Shown piece after piece: positions 4,540 to 9,951 of a stretch of 10,906 bases of DNA. Below the pieces are notes generated by a model, which searched no databases, was not told where the DNA came from, and saw only the letters and a program-made list of their open reading frames with translations. The translations under genes and the position numbers were made by a program. Source of the DNA: Atribacteria bacterium SCGC AAA255-N14 (lineage in GTDB: Bacteria > Atribacterota > JS1 > SB-45 > 34-128); contig ASPC01000030.1 in the NCBI GenBank assembly GCA_000405345.1, forward strand, positions 123 through 11,028, read 5' to 3'. Position 1 is the stretch's first letter, and every line of letters begins with the position of its first letter.

Positions 4540-5841
4540 TTAGGCTGCTGCCACCAGACTCCGCATTTTCTCTTTCTGTTTCTCTTTAATTCGCCCTACA
4601 GCCATGGCCAACATTACACCTAGCGCCAATCCACACCTTATTTTCATCTTGTTCATTCCCCGGATGGTGTGCAGTTCAAAGCCAAAGGAGACGTCTAACC
4701 GGCTGTTCACCCGTTCTACGCTAGTGCGTTTATTATACTCCTTTTTCCATTTGTAACTTGCCCGATCAATCGGCGTGAAGATTCTGCGATCTTCCGATAG
4801 CGGGATTCGAAGCCCTTGTGCCACCGGACATAGCGCCTGACCCTGGCAGATGATTCCGTACTGCCTGGCCGGACACAATTTCTTTAAGGTATTGCGGTCT
4901 TTTTCAAATCCCCCATTGGCCATTTCTCGTTTGGTATTTGTTTTTAGGCAATAACAGTAAACGTTGCCTTTATAGTTATAAGTTACATTGGTTCTTCCGC
5001 TAAGCAAGTGTGTTTCTTCCCCGTCTCTCCACATGTTGCGTATATCGATCACCGGTTTGATTTGATACTGATCCCAACACTTCTCGATCAGTTTGGTATC
5101 ATCATAGCCTTTGTCGGCGGTCCAGGTTTTTGTTATCCGCAAAATCTCCGACTGCTTCTCTTTTAGCTGTTCCAGTAAGGCGTGCCCTTCTCTAGCGTCT
5201 GAGGACGAGGCTTTGGTGACTTTATAGGCTATTGGCAATTCATAGGTGGCATCCACGACTAAATGCAGTTTGTAGCCAAACCACTTTACGATCTTTCCCC
5301 AGAGGCTACCATCTTTGTGCTGTCCCCGGTATTCTTTTTTCCCGTAATTGGCATCCGTATCCCGCCGGCCATCCGTGGTCTTTTTTCCATTCTGGTGCCT
5401 GGCAAAAGAAGGGATAGCTTTGCTGTCTACGGCCAGGTGTTTACCGAAGTCAGGCAATAGTTCCCGCATCTGCTTAACCAGCTTTTCGAAAATCTTATCC
5501 ACTTCTTCGGTATGTGTTAATATCTTTTTCAAAAATCGTGTATATACCCATGCCGGGGGTACCTGGTTAAAAAAACCGCACATTTCTCGTAATTGTCCGT
5601 TGCGAGCTAATTCCCGACGCAGTTTTTCTATAGTTTCGTGTTGGAAGACTATTCCTGCCAATAGGGAATTCCACATGGCTCGTACCGGATAATCATCTCG
5701 ACCTTTATATCGCTCTTGTTCCAGTTGTCTCATAAGTTCTTCGTCCGGCATATATTCCAGCACAAGACGCAGCCTTTTTAAATCACCTAATTCTTCGATC
5801 TCTTTCCAGCCAAAAATGCGGAGTTGTGGTATAATAGCCAT
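4540..5841 (-). CDS. DDE transposase (DUF772 N-terminus, Transposase_11/IS4-type core)
   Basis: A 433-aa intact transposase. The N-terminal helical domain (about 45-95, YPVRAMWNSLLAGIVFQH, LRRELARNGQLREMCGF) is of the DUF772 type. The RNase H-like core has D139 (AVDSKAIPS), D243 (TWTADKGYDD) and E376 in Y369-x2-R372-x3-E376-R, the Y-R-E signature of IS4-group enzymes, though the usual Lys six residues on is Asp. A Cys-rich insertion (C296, C298, C323, C332, C338) lies between the second and third carboxylates. ATG 5841 has AAGGAGG nine bases upstream. It catalyses cut-and-paste movement of the IS. The exact IS family (IS1182, ISNCY or another) cannot be settled by eye. Confidence 0.9.
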   Translation of the reverse strand: MAIIPQLRIFGWKEIEELGDLKRLRLVLEYMPDEELMRQLEQERYKGRDDYPVRAMWNSLLAGIVFQHETIEKLRRELARNGQLREMCGFFNQVPPAWVYTRFLKKILTHTEEVDKIFEKLVKQMRELLPDFGKHLAVDSKAIPSFARHQNGKKTTDGRRDTDANYGKKEYRGQHKDGSLWGKIVKWFGYKLHLVVDATYELPIAYKVTKASSSDAREGHALLEQLKEKQSEILRITKTWTADKGYDDTKLIEKCWDQYQIKPVIDIRNMWRDGEETHLLSGRTNVTYNYKGNVYCYCLKTNTKREMANGGFEKDRNTLKKLCPARQYGIICQGQALCPVAQGLRIPLSEDRRIFTPIDRASYKWKKEYNKRTSVERVNSRLDVSFGFELHTIRGMNKMKIRCGLALGVMLAMAVGRIKEKQKEKMRSLVAAA

Positions 5842-5912
5842 ACAGGTGAACCTCCTTGGTTTAATGTGTTGTTTGTTGTTACTATTTTACCATGGAAATA
5901 TTCACCTGTCTT
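5842..5912 (-). promoter_or_regulatory. Transposase promoter and ribosome-site-masking leader hairpin
   Basis: On the minus strand: AAGACA (5912-5907), a 17-base spacer, TAAAAT (5889-5884), so transcription should start near 5877. A perfect 9-base inverted repeat, ACAGGTGAA (5909-5901) and TTCACCTGT (5850-5842), has its 5' arm upstream of that start and its 3' arm filling the gap between GGAGG (5855-5851) and the ATG (5841). A transcript from this promoter lacks the 5' arm, while read-through from outside contains both and would hide the ribosome site. IS10 and IS50 use this arrangement against impinging transcription. Confidence 0.65.
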
Positions 5913-5952
5913 TTCTTTTTTCTATCCTGGGGTGGATTTTTCAGTAACCCCT

Positions 5953-6180
5953 GATTTCTATCCCGCAAAACCGTATTTTTCGTTTTATTATGGGGTAAAA
6001 TCTTTTTTTGTGTTCCTTCTAACGCTTATGCGCCCTAGCTTCCCGAACATCGCAAAAAGCTCAAAAGGAATTAAAATGTCATTGCAAGTAAAGCAACGAA
6101 GCAATCTCAACTTGCAACCTTCTTTATATCTCGCATCTTGAAACTCGCAACCATCTTTATCTTTCCTCACTTCTCCATGT
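5953..6180. repeat. Repeat spacer between the IS and mazF 1
   Basis: No gene seen. It contains a TGTCATTGCAAG...GAAGCAATCTC element (6077-6108), a common dispersed palindromic repeat type, followed by CTTGCAACC and CTTGAAACTCGCAACC words (6110-6150). A short open frame across it is made of repeat words and has no ribosome site. Confidence 0.6.
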
Positions 6181-6525
6181 TTAGTTAATATCAAGATGAA
6201 TCAAAAGTGCCTTCTCTACTTTTTCTAATTTTTCAGGAAGTAAAGCGCTTACAAAATTGATAAGTCTTTTCTTGTCTATAGTTCGAATTTGATTACATTT
6301 TACTTTAGAATCTTTAGGTAGATGAGTTTCTTCGCTGGGAAGAAAAACCTCAAATGGATAGATTTTTTCTGTTTTTGAGGTAATAGGAAGTACAGTTACC
6401 GTTTCAGCAAACAAATTATTTCTATCATTAGAGATTACCAAAGCCGGTCTTGTTTTTCCTATTTCATGTCCCACTACTGGTTCTAAGGATACAAACCAAA
6501 TCTCACCTTTTTTAGGAAAGTCCAT
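6181..6525 (-). CDS. mazF: MazF/PemK-family mRNA interferase 1
   Basis: A 114-aa protein with the full MazF/PemK pattern: KKGEIWFVSLEP at the N-terminus, G19-H-E-I-G-K-T-R26-P-A-L-V-I-S-N-D, then VTVLPIT49SKTEKIYPFEV, and K-C-N-Q-I-R-T-I-D-K-K-R-L near 76-88. R26 and T49 correspond to the catalytic Arg and Thr of Bacillus MazF. MazF cuts single-stranded mRNA at short sequences; the specificity cannot be read here. It starts one base after the antitoxin stop (TAA-T-ATG) with GGAG inside the antitoxin end. It shares the family core with MazF 2 at 9279-9626 but is clearly a different lineage. Confidence 0.93.
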   Translation of the reverse strand: MDFPKKGEIWFVSLEPVVGHEIGKTRPALVISNDRNNLFAETVTVLPITSKTEKIYPFEVFLPSEETHLPKDSKVKCNQIRTIDKKRLINFVSALLPEKLEKVEKALLIHLDIN

Positions 6526-6526
6526 A

Positions 6527-6748
6527 TTATCTCCATCCCTCCAGAGTCATCTTTTCCCATTCCCGGTCAATCCCTTTATCTTCTTTTCTGGTTGCCTTAT
6601 ATCCTTCTATTAAAAGTTTATCCAATTTTTCTTTATTTATTCTCTCAAGCTTTTCTTTTATAGCTTCGGAAATGAAACCACTCTTGTTAGGGATATACTT
6701 TATCTCTTGGGCAATTTCCTCTGGCAAGGTAATATTTAACCTTTTCAT
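6527..6748 (-). CDS. Ribbon-helix-helix antitoxin of MazF 1
   Basis: A 73-aa RHH antitoxin: strand MKRLNITLP, helix EEIAQEIKYI, turn NKSGFIS, helix EAIKEKLERI, then a charged tail ending EWEKMTLEGWR that probably wraps the MazF dimer. ATG 6748 is chosen over ATG 6754 because AGGAGG is eight bases from the former but only two from the latter. It is the first gene of the mazEF operon and likely a repressor of the promoter at 6769-6796. It is MazE-like in role but of the RHH type, as with EndoAI of Bacillus. Confidence 0.87.
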   Translation of the reverse strand: MKRLNITLPEEIAQEIKYIPNKSGFISEAIKEKLERINKEKLDKLLIEGYKATRKEDKGIDREWEKMTLEGWR

Positions 6749-6768
6749 GTACATCGCCTCCTGTATTA

Positions 6769-6796
6769 ATTATACACTAAACAATACACAAATCAA
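6769..6796 (-). promoter_or_regulatory. Sigma70 promoter of mazEF 1
   Basis: The minus strand shows TTGATT (6796-6791), a 16-base spacer and a perfect TATAAT (6774-6769), about 20 bases upstream of ATG 6748. The short leader puts the AGGAGG almost at the transcript's 5' end. Confidence 0.7.
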
Positions 6797-6832
6797 TTAC
6801 TTATTTGAATACTTATCACATCTATAAACTGT

Positions 6833-6886
6833 TCTCTGCGTTTTGCAGAAGTACAGAAAGAATTATCCAGCATAAAAGTAAAATTG
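6833..6886 (+). repeat. Dispersed coding-derived element, copy 3 (diverged)
   Basis: Plus-strand translation gives SLRFAEVQKELSSIKVKL, matching SLRFAKVQKELSGIEAKL of copy 1. Leu (CTC/TTA) and Ser (TCG/TCC) codons differ only synonymously. The frame ends GSPC-stop in the following tandem repeat. There is no start or ribosome site. Confidence 0.6.
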
Positions 6887-7005
6887 GGTTCACCCTGTTA
6901 AATGATTTTTATTTATGCAAGGCCTGTCCTGCTAAATGTTTTTTATTTACGCAGGGCTTGCCCCGTTAAATTCACTTATTTACGCAGGGTTCGCCCCGTT
7001 AAAGC
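6886..7005 (+). repeat. Tandem repeat, about 34-bp unit, 3.5 copies
   Basis: Units begin at 6886, 6920, 6954 and 6987 (lengths 34, 34, 33 and a partial). Each reads roughly GGGYTTGCCCCGTTAAAT then an A/T stretch TTATTTACGCA. The GGGC-TT-GCCC core is itself a small palindrome. The one-base shorter third unit breaks any long reading frame, so coding is unlikely. Confidence 0.75.
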
Positions 7006-7007
7006 AA

Positions 7008-7057
7008 AAAAGGGGACTGGCTACTTTTTGTAATAAAAAAATTGCCTGTCCCCTTTT
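7008..7057. terminator. Long mismatched hairpin, GGGGACTGGC type, copy 2
   Basis: The left arm (7008-7029) and right arm (7035-7057) pair through AAAAGGGGAC/GTCCCCTTTT and GGC/GCC around the same T opposite T mismatch as the copy at 3479-3530; the inner TAC/ATT positions have decayed. In the leftward direction the stem ends GUCCCC then UUUUUU, a good intrinsic-terminator form, 14 bases past the stop of the XRE remnant. It is A/T-flanked on both sides and could terminate in either direction. Confidence 0.65.
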
Positions 7058-7070
7058 CTCTTTTGTCAAC

Positions 7071-7217
7071 CTATCCTCTTCTTTCCCTTCCACTAAATTT
7101 TACAATAACCTGTTTATCTAATATACGCGCAAGTTTAATTAATGTTTGTAGAGAATAGCTTTTGTTATGAATATTCTCCAATCGCGATATTGTTTGCTGG
7201 GTAGGATAATTCTCCCC
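7071..7217 (-). pseudogene. C-terminal remnant of an XRE/HTH antitoxin
   Basis: Leftward translation from about 7217 gives GENYPTQQTISRLENIHN then KSYSLQTLIKLARILDKQV and VKFSGRERRG-stop (TAG 7073-7071). Q-Q-T-I-S-R-L-E-N is the recognition-helix region of an XRE-type helix-turn-helix, and L-x-T-L-x-K-L-A-x-x-L is the last helix, as in HigA/TumA-like antitoxins. The N-terminal half is gone: upstream in frame a stop (TAA, 7232-7230) appears and no start codon is available. It meets a plus-strand TumE-like remnant at about 7205-7217. Confidence 0.78.
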
Positions 7218-7336
7218 ATCATAAATATATTAAGACTTCCCCGCATCATAAACACACACCAAAGATTGAAGAATCCGAAGAGATAGACCTGTAAGATATT
7301 CTCAAATTAATAGAGAAAAAATTGAAAATAAAATGA
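7205..7336 (+). pseudogene. C-terminal remnant of a TumE/DUF6516-family toxin
   Basis: Plus-strand translation gives DNSPHHKYIKTSPHHKHTP then KIEESEEIDL-stop-DILKLIEKKLKIK-stop. The pattern 'D-N-x-P-H-H ... T-x-P-H-H-K-H ... E-S-E-E ... L-x-D-I-L-x-x-I' is the end of TumE (DUF6516) proteins, the toxin-like partner of HTH antitoxins. TAA at 7292-7294 interrupts it (one change from CAA or GAA), and a TAG directly precedes the DN (7202-7204). The N-terminal part is missing. It lies head to head with an XRE remnant on the other strand, whereas intact tumE-tumA pairs are on one strand, so the locus has been rearranged as well as broken. Confidence 0.7.
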
Positions 7337-7344
7337 AATGATAA

Positions 7345-7530
7345 CCGCAGATTTTAACCTGCTCTCTGCTTGATCTGGAGTAGGGGGAGATTTTAGCCTC
7401 CTGTTCGCACCAGCGACAAAGCTTACTTTACCGGAGTGCAATAGTCTACTACTGCGTATCTTGGAAGTGTATCAACTTGCTGATACGAGATATTGTTTTA
7501 GCAAACTACTTCGCGGGGGTTGAGACCCGG
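7345..7530. ncRNA. Candidate structured RNA of unknown family
   Basis: A non-coding stretch (stops in all frames) that is richer in G+C than its surroundings and dense in short stems: GCAG-ATTTTAAC-CTGC (7347-7362), GGAG-ATTTTAGC-CTCC (7386-7401), GCAATAGT-CT-ACTACTGC (7438-7455, one mismatch), GTATCA-ACTTGC-TGATAC (7469-7486) and GGGT-TGAG-ACCC (7517-7528). The first two have nearly the same loop and stems that differ by a compensated C-G to G-C pair. Strand is unclear. An element-associated RNA such as a HEARO/omega-type RNA or a group II intron piece is possible, but I cannot match it to a family. Confidence 0.4.
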
Positions 7531-7540
7531 TTCCTATTTA

Positions 7541-7756
7541 TTAAATCTTATTCCATTCATCGCTACCTATACCAGCTTGTCTAAGTATCTCCTTAAATAG
7601 ACTTATATGTATGTCTCCACTTCCATGAGGATTGGGAATGCGAATTTTCTTTTTGCCTTTTATCATAAATTGATGTTTACCTCCGGAAAGAGGACCAGAA
7701 TATCCAAGTGCCCTGAACTTCTTAATTAATTTCTTCCTTGAAATTTTGGTTTGCAT
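7541..7756 (-). CDS. hicA: HicA mRNA interferase toxin
   Basis: A 71-aa HicA: helix SRKKLIKKFRALGYS, then GPLSGGKH28QFMIKGKKKIRIPNPHG and DIHISLFKEILRQAGI. G-G-K-H-x-F/x-M carries the catalytic His (H28) and I-P-N-P-H-G...I-x-x-x-L-x-x-x-I-L-R-Q-A-G-I is the classical HicA end; length is typical. HicA cleaves mRNA and tmRNA without needing the ribosome. It starts two bases after the hicB stop and has no clear ribosome site of its own, so it likely depends on coupling to hicB. Confidence 0.93.
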   Translation of the reverse strand: MQTKISRKKLIKKFRALGYSGPLSGGKHQFMIKGKKKIRIPNPHGSGDIHISLFKEILRQAGIGSDEWNKI

Positions 7757-7758
7757 AA

Positions 7759-8004
7759 TTAAACAGAGGCCACTTTTTTGATGCTTATCTCACAACCCTT
7801 AACTACAGGAATAGGATCTCCATCTCTTAGTTTAAGAACAAGCCACTCTTCCAAAACTTCTACAAGTTCCTTTCTGCATTCCTCAACCGTTCCACTATTA
7901 GCCCAAACCCCTTCAAAACCAGGAATTTCAGCAAACCAGGTTCCATCAGCTAATTTTTTATATTCTGTTTCTTCTAATGCCTTTTGAATATATTCTCCAA
8001 TCAT
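7759..8004 (-). CDS. hicB: HicB-like antitoxin, immediate partner of HicA
   Basis: An 81-aa protein: IQKALEETEYKKLADGTWF, then AEIPGFEGVWANSGTVEECRKELVEVLEEWLVLKLRDGDPIPVV. 'G-T-W-x-A-E-I-P-G-F-x-G-V-W-A-x-G-x-T-x-E-E-C-x-x-E-L-x-E-x-L-E-E-W' is the HicB core. No ribbon-helix-helix or HTH tail is present, so it may not bind DNA. ATG 8004 has GGAGGTGG six bases upstream. It lies between hicA (2-base gap) and a second HicB-like gene (36-base gap), all on one strand. Confidence 0.88.
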   Translation of the reverse strand: MIGEYIQKALEETEYKKLADGTWFAEIPGFEGVWANSGTVEECRKELVEVLEEWLVLKLRDGDPIPVVKGCEISIKKVASV

Positions 8005-8040
8005 AATTATCCACCTCCATCTTTAAATTTACCACGATCT

Positions 8041-8226
8041 TCAGGCAAAGACTTTTTGGGGTTTTAAAGGGGGGCACTTCACCTCTAACCAACCTTCAAT
8101 GGCCTCCGCAATATTTTTTTTTAACTCTTCAATGGTTTTGCCTTGACTAAAACATCCGGGTAAAGCAGGTACTTCCCCCACATAATAACCAGATTCATCC
8201 TTCTCTACAATAATTTCCAATATCAT
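8041..8226 (-). CDS. Second HicB-like antitoxin, first gene of the hicA operon
   Basis: A 61-aa HicB-core protein: MILEIIVEKDESGYYVGEVP then ALPGCFSQGKTIEELKKNIAEAIEGWLEV. It shares the motif PxxPGCxSQGKT with the partial gene at 1-98 but not its overall sequence. ATG 8226 follows AAGGTGG by four bases. It has no DNA-binding tail. The next gene downstream is another HicB-like protein and then HicA, so it is either an orphan antitoxin whose own hicA was lost or a second antitoxin in a three-gene operon. Confidence 0.85.
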   Translation of the reverse strand: MILEIIVEKDESGYYVGEVPALPGCFSQGKTIEELKKNIAEAIEGWLEVKCPPLKPQKVFA

Positions 8227-8309
8227 TTTTCCACCTTCTTAGATAAAATCTAATTCTTTAAGTTTAATACTCATTGTGTACATTTATCAATTAAATTGCA
8301 TTTTAAAAT

Positions 8310-8318
8310 ATTATACCA
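8310..8318 (-). promoter_or_regulatory. Extended -10 promoter of the hicB-hicB-hicA operon
   Basis: The minus strand reads TGGTATAAT, a TGn extension plus perfect TATAAT, about 85 bases upstream of ATG 8226. The upstream sequence ATTATTTATATTTTAGA is shared with the promoter region of the partial hicB at the left edge. Confidence 0.5.
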
Positions 8319-8324
8319 CAGATC

Positions 8325-8960
8325 TAAAATATAAATAATCTATTTCAAAAATTACAAACAATGGATTCCCGATAGAAACAGCAGGGTTATATATTGCTAT
8401 AGGTCCCTTGTACGATAATACTTTTTACCTAACAACACGTAGGACAAGCGTCTCGCCTATCTATCACTCCCTCTCCCATTGTAGGTAGAGGCCATTAGGG
8501 TAAGGGAAATTGTCATTGTGACCGCAGGGAGCGCGGCAATCCCTACTAAAAACTAAAAACGAATAACGAAAAACCAATTTTCTTCACTGAAAACTGTAAA
8601 CCGTAAACTGAAAACTATCTTTCTATCCTGCATTCTAATTGGTCAATTGGTCAATTGGTAGATTGGTCAATTGAATTATCTTGTATTTTTCCCCGACTGG
8701 CCGACTCCCTGCATCCTGCGTCTTTCTTTGCATTTTGTATTTTTATCTTCACTCGCAACTTGCAACCTTCTTTATATCTTGCAACCCTCTTTTGCATTTC
8801 CCCGACCGGAAGACTGGCCGACCGGTAGACTGGTAGATTGATTTTGTATTTTTATCTTTACTCGCACCTCGCACCTTGCAACTTGAAACTATTTTTGCAT
8901 CTTGCAACCTTCTTTATATCTTTATCTTTTCCTCACTAAATACTATATACTAAATACTAA
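8325..8960. repeat. Repeat block B: intergenic word-repeat array
   Basis: No gene seen between 8319 and 9002. It opens with ATATAAATAATC...ATTACAAACAAT (shared with block A), then a unique stretch (about 8370-8430), an RTGVSPV-type palindrome GACAAGCG-TCT-CGCCTATC (8443-8461), a CCCTCTCCC...AGGGTAAGGG element (8467-8506), TGTCATTGTGACC...GCGGCAATCCC (8513-8545), ACTAAAAAC/GTAAACTGAAAAC words (8549-8618), ATTGGTCA words (8637-8675), CCCGACTGGCCGACTCCCTG (8692-8711), CTCGCAACTTGCAACC words, a CCGGAAGACTGGCCGACCGG stretch (8805-8824) and ACTAAATACTATATACTAAA words (8935-8954). Order and wording match block A. Confidence 0.75.
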
Positions 8961-9002
8961 CGACTATTTTGACTGGCAGACTAATACTATTCGATTTCTC
9001 CC

Positions 9003-9030
9003 TTGATAATAAAAATAATAATGTTATTAT
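9003..9030 (+). promoter_or_regulatory. Promoter and probable operator of mazEF 2
   Basis: TTGATA (9003-9008), a 16-base spacer and TATTAT (9025-9030), about 37 bases before ATG 9068. A 16-base inverted repeat ATAATAATGTTATTAT (9015-9030; 7-base arms, 2-base centre) covers the -10, where binding of the RHH antitoxin would block polymerase. Autorepression is the norm for such operons; the operator role here is inferred from position. Confidence 0.6.
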
Positions 9031-9067
9031 GTAATAAATAGATGTCCTAATTAGACGGAGGTAAATT

Positions 9068-9295
9068 ATGACTACTCAAGAAAAAGTCACTATTTCATTA
9101 CCCAAAGATCTAGTCAATACTTTAAGAGAAATGATTCCTGATAGAAAGAGAAGTAAATTTATTGCTGACCTGCTAAAAAAACAATTCCAAAAGCAAAAAG
9201 AACAAGACCTAATAAAAGCCTATAAAGATGCTTACACTGAAATAAAAACAGAAAACCATGAATTCGAGGGAACTATAAATGATGGGATATCCTAA
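9068..9295 (+). CDS. Ribbon-helix-helix antitoxin of MazF 2
   Basis: A 75-aa protein: strand EKVTISLPKD, helix LVNTLREMIPD, turn RKRSKFI, helix ADLLKKQFQKQK, then a tail AYKDAYTEIKTENHEFEGT that likely covers the MazF active site. This is an RHH fold like MazF 1's antitoxin but with little sequence in common. ATG 9068 has GGAGGT five to six bases upstream. It overlaps mazF 2 by 17 bases. With mazF 2 it is the only intact operon on the plus strand in the window. Confidence 0.87.
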   Translation: MTTQEKVTISLPKDLVNTLREMIPDRKRSKFIADLLKKQFQKQKEQDLIKAYKDAYTEIKTENHEFEGTINDGIS

Positions 9296-9626
9296 AAAAG
9301 GAGAAATATATCTAGTCAATTTTGACCCCACTGTTGGACACAAAGTAAATAAGAAAAGGCCTGCTTTAATTTTATCTAACGATATTCACAACCAATATTC
9401 ACCTTTAATTACGGTTGCTCCCTTATCTTCCAAAACAAATAAGGTATATCCTTTCGAAATATATATTTCAAAGACCATGGCAGACTTACATGAAAATTCC
9501 AAAATAATGATCATACAACTTAGAAGTATTGATAAGAAAAGATTAATAAATAAAATAGGAAATATTGAAGACAAAAAAACTATAAACAAAATAAACCAAG
9601 TGATTACTGAACACTTTGATTTATAA
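9279..9626 (+). CDS. mazF: MazF/PemK-family mRNA interferase 2
   Basis: A 115-aa MazF: YPKKGEIYLVNFDPTVGHKV, then K26-R27-P-A-L-I-L-S-N-D, YSPLITVAPLS50SKTNKVYPFEI and MIIQLRSIDKKRLINKIG. R27 aligns with the catalytic Arg of MazF. The catalytic Thr position (T49 in MazF 1) is Ser here (S50), a conservative change seen in some families. Two ATGs (9279, 9282) are possible; the first has GAGGG eight bases upstream. It overlaps the antitoxin by 17 bases. A fragment of a close relative survives at 3373-3426. Confidence 0.92.
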   Translation: MMGYPKKGEIYLVNFDPTVGHKVNKKRPALILSNDIHNQYSPLITVAPLSSKTNKVYPFEIYISKTMADLHENSKIMIIQLRSIDKKRLINKIGNIEDKKTINKINQVITEHFDL

Positions 9627-9669
9627 AATTTTGCTACGCTTCTCTGATATACGCTATACGCTATTTCTA

Positions 9670-9951
9670 TCAGTAAGCATTCTGGCGATTATCAGCAGAT
9701 ATCATAAAGACTATTTTATTTTGGTTATCAATCTCATAGAAATATCTGTAACTACTTACCCTATAACGCCAGTTATCCGGTTTATATTTTACGAGTTTTT
9801 TTATGTTTTTGCCGAAATAAGGATTTTGCTTTAGTTGAGGATAAACATAGTTAAGAAGTTTTATCTTTATCCCTTCCTGCTGTCCGCCAAAATCTTGTTC
9901 AAGTCCCTTTAGGAATTGATCGGTCTCAAATATTCTAAACTTATTCAACAA
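9670..9951 (-). CDS. RelE/ParE family toxin, copy 2
   Basis: A 93-aa homologue of the toxin at 2778-3062, with the same W61-RYRV-S-S-YRYFYEID core and C-terminal R89...Y93. It is one residue shorter because the last Arg codon CGA of copy 1 is TGA here, so the chain ends exactly on the conserved Tyr. It opens with TTG-TTG (9951, 9948) after GAAGGG and overlaps the antitoxin by 11 bases, as in copy 1. Its 3' end lies 43 bases from the 3' end of mazF 2; the two operons converge, with no strong terminator between. Confidence 0.87.
   Translation of the reverse strand: MLNKFRIFETDQFLKGLEQDFGGQQEGIKIKLLNYVYPQLKQNPYFGKNIKKLVKYKPDNWRYRVSSYRYFYEIDNQNKIVFMISADNRQNAY

Larger units (their letters stand above)
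4378..5952 (-). mobile_element. Insertion sequence of the IS4/IS1182-like DDE group, about 1.6 kb
   Basis: One transposase gene is flanked by short imperfect inverted ends: AGGGGTAAATTGAAACA from 4378 inward and, reading inward from the right, AGGGGTTACTGAAAAA (complement of 5937-5952). The coding part is clearly richer in G+C than the TA genes around it, consistent with recent arrival. No clear target duplication is seen (CTTCTCA on the left, GATTTCTA on the right), so the exact ends are uncertain. The left end holds an inverted pair of DnaA-box-like sites and the right end a promoter and leader hairpin. The transposase is intact, so the element may still be active. Confidence 0.6.

Noticed and set aside
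5232..5692. Plus-strand open frames inside the transposase gene
   Set aside because: Antisense shadows of a clear DDE transposase.
6936..7121. Small plus-strand open frame with repeated IYAG-APL peptides
   Set aside because: It arises from the 34-bp tandem repeat; the uneven unit lengths shift the frame and it runs through the hairpin.
7511..7534. GGGGTTGAGACCC followed by GGTTCC as a tRNA T-arm and acceptor
   Set aside because: The loop lacks the GTTCRA consensus, no D-arm, anticodon arm or acceptor pairing can be found upstream, and there is no CCA.
7778..7987. Plus-strand 69-codon open frame
   Set aside because: Antisense to the well-supported hicB at 7759-8004.
660..8320. Integron attC sites between TA cassettes
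   Set aside because: No RYYYAAC/GTTRRRY pairs with imperfect palindromes at cassette ends and no integrase; GTTAAAT in the 6886-7005 tandem repeat stands alone; one operon is on the opposite strand.
9616..9834. Plus-strand 72-codon open frame
   Set aside because: Antisense to the RelE toxin copy 2; no ribosome site.
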